Shown here: positions 58,003 through 64,000 of the stretch, piece after piece
Layout: every line of letters starts with the position of its first letter
How positions within the stretch are numbered: the first letter of the stretch is position 1
NCBI GenBank assembly: GCA_963775395.1
Contig: CAVZIX010000008.1
Location: 124,001 to 188,000 of the forward strand
Direction of reading: 5' to 3'
DNA length: 64,000 bases
DNA from: JAIBJN01 sp963775395
Lineage (GTDB): Bacteria > Actinomycetota > Thermoleophilia > Gaiellales > Gaiellaceae
Notes under the pieces: generated by a model
What the model was told of the DNA's origin: nothing
Databases searched by the model: none
What the model saw: only the letters and a program-made list of their open reading frames with translations
Translations under genes and position numbers: made by a program

Positions 58003-60965
58003 GCGGCAAGCTCGTCGTCGGCGGGCTGCTCGTGGTGATCGTCGTGGCGCTGGCGTCGCCGGTCGCCGGCCTGCTCGCCTTCGGCGCCCTCCTCCTTGCG
58101 GTGGTGCTCCAGCCGCAGGCGCCTGCCGGGCCGAAAGCTCGCGACGACGAGGAGCCGGGTCGCGTCGGCGACCTCGAACGTCGCCTGCTCACCCTCGAGG
58201 CGGAGGTATCGCGGCTTCGCTCGATCGTGGCCGGCGCGGCCGCGGTCGCTGCCCCTGTTCGCCCGCAGCCCCCGCAGCCGGCCCCCGCTCCCCCGCGCTC
58301 CGTGCCCACCCCGCCGCAGGCCGCTCCCAAGCCGCCTGCCCGCCCTGTCACCCCGCCCCGCCCGTCCCGGCCGCCGCGCCCCCGGCGTGAGATCGACCTC
58401 TCGAAGCTTGCAGGCGCGCTCGGGCTCGCCTGGGCAGGCGCGATCGTCACGGTGCTCGGCGTCGTCTTCTTCTTTGTCCTGGCCGCGAACCGCGGCTGGA
58501 TCAGCGCCGAGCTCCGCCTCGGCTTCGGCGCCGCGGCCTCGCTCGCAGTCTTCGCGGGAGGCTTCTGGCTCAAGCGGCGGTTCGGAACGACCTACGCCGC
58601 GCTGGCCGCCGTCGGGGCGGGCATCGCCGGCGGCTTCGCGACGCTCCTCGCGGCCTCTGCGCTCTACGGGTTCGTCTCGGAGCCATGGGCGCTCCTCGCC
58701 GCCGCGGGCATCGCAGCGGGCGCGACGGCCGTGGCCCTCGCCTGGCGGTCCGAGCTGGTTGCCGCCCTCGGGCTCGTCGGCGCCATGCTCGTCCCGCTCA
58801 TGACTCTCGTCGAGGACGAGGAGCTGACCCTCGTCGGGACGGGCTTCGTCGCCGTGCTTCTCGCCGCAACCGCCGTGGTCGCGCTGCGCAACGGCTGGCG
58901 CCATCTCCTCGTCGCCGCGCTGATCGCCGCGCTCCCCCAGAGCATCGGCCTCGTCGCTCAGAGCGAGCCCACGGACTGGCCCGTCGTCTGGCTCACGGCG
59001 GTCTTCTGGAGCCTCACGATCGCGATCGCGGTCGCCCTCCAGGTCGGCAAGCCCGACCGGCGAATCGAGTCGTTTGCGGCCACGCTCCTCCTCGTCTCGG
59101 CCGCTCTCGCGGCCGCGACCTCGGCACACCTCTTCGACGGAAAGGTCGAGGGTGTGAGCCGCGAGGGAATCGTCCTCGGGGTCCTCGCCGTCGCCTACCT
59201 CGTGCTCGGCGCGGCCTTCTTCCACAGGCTCCGTGACTTCTCCAGCCTGCTCTGGGCCGTCGGTCTCACCGTCGGTGCGGTCGCCGCAGCCGAGCTCCTG
59301 AGCGGGGCCTGGCTCGCGATCGCCTGGGCGGGCGAGGCTGCGATCCTCGCGTGGCTCGCCGACACGACCCGGGAGCGCCGGTTCCAGCTGGCTTCGGTCG
59401 CCTATCTCGCCCTCTCGCTTTGCTACGCGCTCGGCTACGACGCACCGCCGCGCGGGCTGTTCGAGCACGCCCTTCATCCGGCAGCCGGCGTCGCGAGCGT
59501 GCTCGCCGTGGCCGTGGGCGCCGGGCTCGTCGCCTGGCTCATGAGGCGGCCGCTCGAGCGCGCCAAGGACGAGGGCCCGATCGCAAGCTTCGTCAGCGAC
59601 GTGGTCGAGGGCATCCAGGCCGCCCGCGTTGTCCTGTACTGGGTCGCGGGAGCGCTCCTCGCCTACGCCGCATCGTTCGGGCTGCTCGAGTTCTGGCTCT
59701 GGGCCTCCGACGGCCCGCAGACCGGCTTCGAACGCGGCCAGGTCGCCCTGAGCGCCTTCTGGGCGCTGCTCGGGCTCGCGCTCGTCGAGACCGGCGGGCG
59801 GCTGCGCCGGCTCGACCTCTCCGTGGCCGGCATGACCATGACGGGCATCGCCATCCTGAAAACGGCGACGTTCGACGCCGACGAGCTGGTGGTCAACCAC
59901 TGGGCGGTCGCGTTCCTGCTCGTTGGCGCGTTCGCGCTGCTCGCCGGGTTCCAGTACCAGCGGCTGGACGTGGGCCGGTGGAAACATCTCCGGCCCGAGA
60001 CCGCGACTGCGGCCCTGGCGGTCGCCGTGATGGGCTTCGTAGCAGTCCTCAGCCTGGGCTCGGGCACCTGGCACGGCATCGACGTGGAAGGCGGCAACCT
60101 CGTCCTGATGGCCCTCGTCTACGCCGCTCTCGCCGCCTCGGTCTTCCGTGCCCCGCGGCTTCGTGACCTCTCGACCCTCCACTGGGCCATCGCACTGGCG
60201 ATCGTCGGCACCGCGTTGTTCCTCCTGCTCGAAGGCGTCTGGCTCGTCCTCGCGCTCACGTTCGCCTCGGCGGCGCTCTCGGCGCTCGCGCTCGCCGCGC
60301 GCGAGATCCGCTTCCAGGCGGCCTCCGCCCTCTTCCTCCTCGTCGGGGCCGGCTACACGCTCGTTTTCGAGGCGCCGCCGCGCGACTTCGTGGTCGCCGC
60401 CGAGCACCCGGGGAACGGCATCCCGAGCCTCGTGCTCGTCGTGCTCGCAGCGGTCGTCTTCGGGCTCTGCGCGCGGCACGAGCCGCCCGCATCACGGCCG
60501 GACTTCTCCTGGAGCCAGACGATCACCCTCGAAGGCCTGCTCGGCGCTCTGCGCTCGTGGCAGCCCGTGTATCGAGCAATCGCGTTCGCCGCGGCCGGGA
60601 TCCTGAGCCTCTACGCGCTCTCCCTCGGCGTGCTCGAGCTGGCTGAGCTCGCTTCGCAGGCGTCCGTGACGACGGACTTCCAGCGCGGGCACACGGCCGT
60701 CAGCGCCGTCTGGGGCGCGATCGGGCTCGGCCTGCTGACCCTCGGCCTCGTTCGCCGGTCACGGGCGATTCGCCTCGCCGGGTTCGGGCTCTTCGGAATC
60801 AGCCTCGCCAAGCTCTTCCTGTACGACCTCGCGTACCTCAGCTCGCTGGCACGGTCGCTCTCGTTCCTCGCGGTGGGCGCGCTTCTCCTCCTCGGCGGCT
60901 TCTTCTACCAGCGCCTGAGCGACCACCTCGCCGCCCCCGGCCCGCCCGGCCCGCGCGCCGCTTAG
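57999..60965 (+). CDS. DUF2339 multi-pass membrane protein
   Basis: This 988-residue protein has an N-terminal hydrophobic helix pair, a coiled coil (about 48-75), a proline-rich linker (about 85-130) and then more than 20 membrane helices, with the DUF2339 opening LGLAWAGAIVTVLGVVFFF and several LDLxxW-type repeats. I start at ATG 57999, inside the XRE stop. These large proteins are of unknown function and are often found in gut and soil actinobacteria; a transport or sensing role is only guesswork. Confidence 0.88.
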   Translation: MSGKLVVGGLLVVIVVALASPVAGLLAFGALLLAVVLQPQAPAGPKARDDEEPGRVGDLERRLLTLEAEVSRLRSIVAGAAAVAAPVRPQPPQPAPAPPRSVPTPPQAAPKPPARPVTPPRPSRPPRPRREIDLSKLAGALGLAWAGAIVTVLGVVFFFVLAANRGWISAELRLGFGAAASLAVFAGGFWLKRRFGTTYAALAAVGAGIAGGFATLLAASALYGFVSEPWALLAAAGIAAGATAVALAWRSELVAALGLVGAMLVPLMTLVEDEELTLVGTGFVAVLLAATAVVALRNGWRHLLVAALIAALPQSIGLVAQSEPTDWPVVWLTAVFWSLTIAIAVALQVGKPDRRIESFAATLLLVSAALAAATSAHLFDGKVEGVSREGIVLGVLAVAYLVLGAAFFHRLRDFSSLLWAVGLTVGAVAAAELLSGAWLAIAWAGEAAILAWLADTTRERRFQLASVAYLALSLCYALGYDAPPRGLFEHALHPAAGVASVLAVAVGAGLVAWLMRRPLERAKDEGPIASFVSDVVEGIQAARVVLYWVAGALLAYAASFGLLEFWLWASDGPQTGFERGQVALSAFWALLGLALVETGGRLRRLDLSVAGMTMTGIAILKTATFDADELVVNHWAVAFLLVGAFALLAGFQYQRLDVGRWKHLRPETATAALAVAVMGFVAVLSLGSGTWHGIDVEGGNLVLMALVYAALAASVFRAPRLRDLSTLHWAIALAIVGTALFLLLEGVWLVLALTFASAALSALALAAREIRFQAASALFLLVGAGYTLVFEAPPRDFVVAAEHPGNGIPSLVLVVLAAVVFGLCARHEPPASRPDFSWSQTITLEGLLGALRSWQPVYRAIAFAAAGILSLYALSLGVLELAELASQASVTTDFQRGHTAVSAVWGAIGLGLLTLGLVRRSRAIRLAGFGLFGISLAKLFLYDLAYLSSLARSLSFLAVGALLLLGGFFYQRLSDHLAAPGPPGPRAA

Positions 60966-61010
60966 CACTCGTTTCGCTCGGCCGACCAGGGCCGGCGCTA
61001 TCGTCAACCC

Positions 61011-62033
61011 GTGGACGACGTTCGTGCATTTCTCGACGCTTCCGAAGCGTTCTTCAAGGCCTTCGCCGCCGTGGCCTGGGGCGCCCTCGCGCTGGCCGTC
61101 ATCTTTCAGGTGGCCCGGCTGACGCTGCGCGTCCGGGCTTGGCAGAACATCCTCCACGCCGCCTATCCGGGGACGAAGATCCCCTTCCGGACCGTCTTCG
61201 GCTCCTACCTCGCGGGCGTGGGCGTCAACGCGATCGTGCCGGCGCGCGGCGGCGACGTCGTCAAGCTGTACCTGATCAAGCACCGCGTCGACGGCGCCAC
61301 GTACCCGACGCTCGCGTCGAGCCTCGTCGTCGAGACGCTCTTCGACTTCGTGGTCGCATCCGTGCTCTTCCTTGCCGCGATCCAGATGGGGATCCTCCCA
61401 GGCGTGCCCGACCTTCCGAACCTCCGCGCCTTCGACTGGAGCTTCGTCGTCGAGCACCCGCGGGTCGCGTTGTTCTTCGGGAGCATCCTGCTCGGCGGGC
61501 TGATCCTCCTGATCGCCTGGGCGACACGGCACGTGAAGAACTTCAAGGAGAAGGTCGCCCTCGGCTTCGCGATCCTCCGCGACCGGCGGATGTACTTCCG
61601 CGAGGTGGTCTCGTGGCAGGCGGCGAGCTGGGTCGCCCGGATCGCGTCGACGTTCTTCTTCCTGCGCGCCTTCCACGTCGACGCCACCGCCGAGACGACG
61701 CTCGCTGTGCTCGTCATCGGCGGGCTCTCGACGATGCTCCCGTTCACGCCGGGCGGGGCCGGGACGCAGCAGGCGATCCTGGTCTTCGCGCTCTCCGGAG
61801 CCGCGTCGTCGGCCGCGATTCTCGCCTTCAGCTTCGGTCAGCAGCTCGTGATCACGATCGTGAACGTCGTGATCGGGTTCGCCTGCATCCTGCTCATGCT
61901 CGGCACGCTCCGCTGGCGCGGACACGTGCGCGGCATCGAGGACGAGGTCAGGGGGTCGGAGGTCGCGCCTCCGGAGACGGAGGCGACCCGCCCGCCAGCC
62001 GATGCACGGTCCCGATCAGCTCCTCCAGCGTGA
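61011..62033 (+). CDS. Lysylphosphatidylglycerol-synthase-type membrane protein (UPF0104/flippase-like)
   Basis: This 340-residue protein has about eight membrane helices and the UPF0104 features YLAGVGVNAIVPARGGDVVKLYLI, TLASSLVVETLFDFVVA and MLPFTPGGAGTQQAILVF. The family moves or synthesises lipid-linked molecules. GTG 61011 is the start. The C-terminal tail overlaps the convergent response regulator by 86 bases; the tail is not conserved. Confidence 0.85.
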   Translation: MDDVRAFLDASEAFFKAFAAVAWGALALAVIFQVARLTLRVRAWQNILHAAYPGTKIPFRTVFGSYLAGVGVNAIVPARGGDVVKLYLIKHRVDGATYPTLASSLVVETLFDFVVASVLFLAAIQMGILPGVPDLPNLRAFDWSFVVEHPRVALFFGSILLGGLILLIAWATRHVKNFKEKVALGFAILRDRRMYFREVVSWQAASWVARIASTFFFLRAFHVDATAETTLAVLVIGGLSTMLPFTPGGAGTQQAILVFALSGAASSAAILAFSFGQQLVITIVNVVIGFACILLMLGTLRWRGHVRGIEDEVRGSEVAPPETEATRPPADARSRSAPPA

Positions 62034-62349
62034 ACGGCTTGCGGATGGCCGCGTCTGAGACCGCAGCGGACCGCTCGCTGAAGTCCACGCTTCCGGAGAG
62101 GAAGGCGATCGGCACCTCCGGTCGTCGCTCGCGCACGGCACGCGCGACCTGGATCCCGTCCTCGCGCCCGAGGTGGATGTCGAGGAGGACGAGCGACACC
62201 TCCTCCGCGTCCGTGATGCGAGAGATCTCCTCCAGCCCCGTTGCCTCGAGCACGCGGTAGCCCTCCAGCTCGAGGTTCACCCGGCAGAGGAGGCGTATCG
62301 ACTCGTCGTCGTCGGCGACGATGACCAGCCGCTGGGCCCGGCCGTCCAT
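61948..62349 (-). CDS. Single-domain response regulator
   Basis: A 133-residue receiver domain: VADDDESI (acidic pair), LVLLDIHLGREDG (phospho-Asp), AFLSGSV (Ser) and IRKPF (Lys-Pro). There is no output domain. I start at ATG 62349. The 3' end lies inside the convergent flippase-like gene. A partner kinase is not in the window. Confidence 0.87.
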   Translation of the reverse strand: MDGRAQRLVIVADDDESIRLLCRVNLELEGYRVLEATGLEEISRITDAEEVSLVLLDIHLGREDGIQVARAVRERRPEVPIAFLSGSVDFSERSAAVSDAAIRKPFTLEELIGTVHRLAGGSPPSPEARPPTP

Positions 62350-62384
62350 CGTGGCCGAGTGTATCCGCGTATGATGGGCGCCGG

Positions 62385-62984
62385 ATGGAGCGGACGGTTC
62401 GAAGGGGTGAGCCGAGGGGCTACGCGGTGGCTGTCTCACACCTCTGGGAGCACGTCGGCGTTGCCCTCGTGCGCCTGGAGCGAGTCGCGGAGTCCCCTGC
62501 CGAAGCCGTCACAGACGATTTCGTCGAGGAGCTTCCGCAGCTCCAGTACAGCCTGCACGCGGCGGCCGAGCTCGCCGTCGGCATCGATCCGCCGCGCGGC
62601 GCCGAGGAGCTGCATGCCGAGCTCGTGGCGGCGCTCGCGGAGGCCCGCGACGTGACCGCCGAGGTGGCCAACGCACTCGACATGGGAGACGTCGACCTGG
62701 TCGACCCCCTCCTCCCCGAGTGGCGCGGCGCGCTCTTCCGCGTACGCCTCGCCCGCCTGCGCGCACTGGAACGCACGGCCGTCCCGATCCGCTCGGACGG
62801 CGACGCCGAGCCGACACCCCCGCGGCGTCCGCGCGAGCGCCCGTCGCTCTCGGCGATCATCGCCACCGGGCTCGTGATCGGCGGCGCCTTCCTCTTCACC
62901 GCGGGAGCCGTTCTCGCTGCATGGCCCGTCTGGGCGGCCGGCCTGGCGCTCTTCGCCGGCGGCTTCGTCCTCTACCGGCCCTAG
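62385..62984 (+). CDS. Two-helix C-terminal membrane protein, function unknown
   Basis: This 199-residue protein has a soluble N-terminal domain (about 15-125, mostly helical) and two C-terminal membrane helices (about 153-174 and 178-196). It is divergent from the response regulator (35 bases apart). Its 3' end overlaps gltX by 4 bases. I do not recognise the family. ATG 62385 is the most upstream start. Confidence 0.6.
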   Translation: MERTVRRGEPRGYAVAVSHLWEHVGVALVRLERVAESPAEAVTDDFVEELPQLQYSLHAAAELAVGIDPPRGAEELHAELVAALAEARDVTAEVANALDMGDVDLVDPLLPEWRGALFRVRLARLRALERTAVPIRSDGDAEPTPPRRPRERPSLSAIIATGLVIGGAFLFTAGAVLAAWPVWAAGLALFAGGFVLYRP

Positions 62985-64000
62985 GCGGCGACGGCGAGCG
63001 CGGCGTCGAGCCGCGCCAGCGACTCGTCGCGCCCGAGCAGCTCGAGGCTCTCGAAGAGGCCGGGCGAGATCCGCGAGCCGGTGACCGCCGCCCGGATCGG
63101 GCCGAACGCCTCGCGCGGCTTCTTGCCGAGCCGTTCCGCGAGCCCGCGGAGGGCGGCCTCGATCGGCTCGGCCGCGAACGGCTCGACGCCCGCGAGCGTC
63201 TCCCGCGCCTCGGCGAGCACCGGCCCCGAGCCGTCGATGAGCTCGGCGGGCGCCTCGCGACGCTCGAAGAGGAAGCCTGCGAAGTCCGGGTACTCCTCCA
63301 GCCGCGCGATCTTCTCCTGCACGAGCGGCGCGGACGCGCGAATCGTCTCCTCGTCGCCCTCGAACCCGGTCTCTCGCAGATAGGAGGCCAACTCGGACGC
63401 GTACGCCTCGGCTGGCAGCTCCCGCAGGTAGACGCCGTTCATCCAGTCGAGCTTGTCGTAGTCGAAGGTCGCCGGGCTCGAACCGACGCGCTCGAGCCCG
63501 AAGCGCTCGACGAGCTCGTCGCGGGACATGATCGTCGTCTTGTCGTCGAAGCTCCAGCCGAGGAGAGCGAGGTAGTTCATGAGCGCCGGCGCGACATACC
63601 CCCGCGCGCGGAACTCCTCGACGGAGACCGCGCCGTGGCGCTTGGAGAGCTTCTTGCCGTCCGTGCCCATGACGTTCGGGACGTGGGCGTAGACGGGCAG
63701 CGGGCGGCCGAGCGCCTCGAGGATGCGGATCTGCTTGGGCGTGTTCGGGACATGGTCCTCGCCGCGGATCACGTGCGTGATCGCCGAGTCGGCGTCATCG
63801 ACGGCGGCTGCGAGGTTGTACGTCGGGCGCCCGTCCGAGCGCAGGAGGACGAGGTCCTCGAGCTTGTCGTTCGGGTACTCGATTCGCCCCTTGATCGCGT
63901 CGTCCCAGACGGTCGTCCCTTCGTCGGGCATGCGGAAGCGGATCGCCCCGTCGTCCTCGTAGGCGTGCCCCGTGTCGAGGAGGAGCCGCGCTGCGGACTG
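62981..64000 (-). CDS. gltX: Glutamate--tRNA ligase (C-terminal part; cut by window edge)
   Basis: GluRS charges tRNA-Glu (and perhaps tRNA-Gln, if GatCAB is used). The last 339 codons are in the window; the 5' end is outside. It shows DGRPTYNLAAAVDDADSAITHVIRGEDHVPNT, the class I motif GKKLSKRHGAVSVEEF (KMSKS equivalent KLSKR) and the C-terminal helical anticodon domain. The frame runs cleanly to the edge (QSAARLLLDTGHAYEDDG). Confidence 0.96.
   Translation of the reverse strand, partial: QSAARLLLDTGHAYEDDGAIRFRMPDEGTTVWDDAIKGRIEYPNDKLEDLVLLRSDGRPTYNLAAAVDDADSAITHVIRGEDHVPNTPKQIRILEALGRPLPVYAHVPNVMGTDGKKLSKRHGAVSVEEFRARGYVAPALMNYLALLGWSFDDKTTIMSRDELVERFGLERVGSSPATFDYDKLDWMNGVYLRELPAEAYASELASYLRETGFEGDEETIRASAPLVQEKIARLEEYPDFAGFLFERREAPAELIDGSGPVLAEARETLAGVEPFAAEPIEAALRGLAERLGKKPREAFGPIRAAVTGSRISPGLFESLELLGRDESLARLDAALAVAA

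Noticed and set aside
57663..60479. A 938-codon minus-strand open frame
   Set aside because: Antisense to DUF2339; acidic low-complexity sequence without a family match.
1..64000. CRISPR arrays, prophage or insertion sequences
   Set aside because: No regularly spaced repeats, transposase, integrase or phage structural genes were found.

Overview
The window is a GC-rich (roughly 70 percent) chromosomal segment with actinobacterial gene order. The run tlyA-nadK-recN-steA-steB-pyrG, the alaS-ruvX-mltG-aroE-aroC-aroKB-aroQ-pepQ-efp run, a SigB/SigF-type sigma factor and an F420/PPOX-type protein point to Actinomycetota. The fused aroK-aroB, the compact proteins and the conserved small membrane proteins suggest class Thermoleophilia (Gaiellales/Solirubrobacterales-like). 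That placement is inferred from gene content. No rRNA gene is present to test it.

Layout. 1-26 kb is almost entirely minus strand, with most stop and start codons overlapping (GTGA/ATGA), and carries core genes. These are CTP synthase (cut by the left edge), a two-domain glycosyltransferase, SteB and SteA, RecN, NAD kinase, TlyA, polyprenyl synthase, XseB-like protein, NusB and biotin carboxylase. They continue with an AccB fused to a degenerate carboxyltransferase, EF-P, an M24 peptidase, the shikimate genes aroQ/aroKB/aroC/aroE, MltG, RuvX, a PAS/response-regulator pair, AlaRS, a sigma/anti-sigma pair and MnmA. 26-32 kb holds an intergenic patch of inverted repeats, a RlpA-like protein, a proline-rich membrane protein, a coiled-coil protein, AspRS, HisRS and a metallo-beta-lactamase-fold hydrolase. 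32-42 kb carries histidine degradation (hutH, hutU, hutI and, separately, ftcD) with small membrane proteins, a Dph6-like PP-loop enzyme and an MFS transporter. 42-46.5 kb has two ABC half-transporters and an HD-family protein.

46.5-53.2 kb is the accessory part: tRNA-Gln and tRNA-Glu, a duplicated tRNA 3' end, long gene-poor stretches, small membrane and SHOCT proteins, and a decayed secreted-protein gene. 53.2-64 kb contains a VOC protein, an envelope module (52-residue membrane protein, kinase-like/methyltransferase protein, membrane sulfatase), an XRE regulator with a readable promoter and operator, a large DUF2339 protein, a flippase-like membrane protein, a response regulator and GltX (cut by the right edge).

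How it fits together. The first 26 kb joins envelope synthesis and division control (SteA/SteB, glycosyltransferase, MltG, polyprenyl synthase), fatty-acid initiation (AccC/AccB), aromatic biosynthesis and translation. The hut genes would take histidine to glutamate and formimino-tetrahydrofolate, with FtcD transferring the C1 group. Points most worth attention are the AccB with an apparently dead carboxyltransferase domain, the GT2-MraY-like fusion in the SteA/SteB cluster, the MnmA with an IscU-like front domain, the kinase-like methyltransferase/sulfatase module, and a 720-bp patch of aroKB with about eight indels. That patch is more likely a sequence error than biology.
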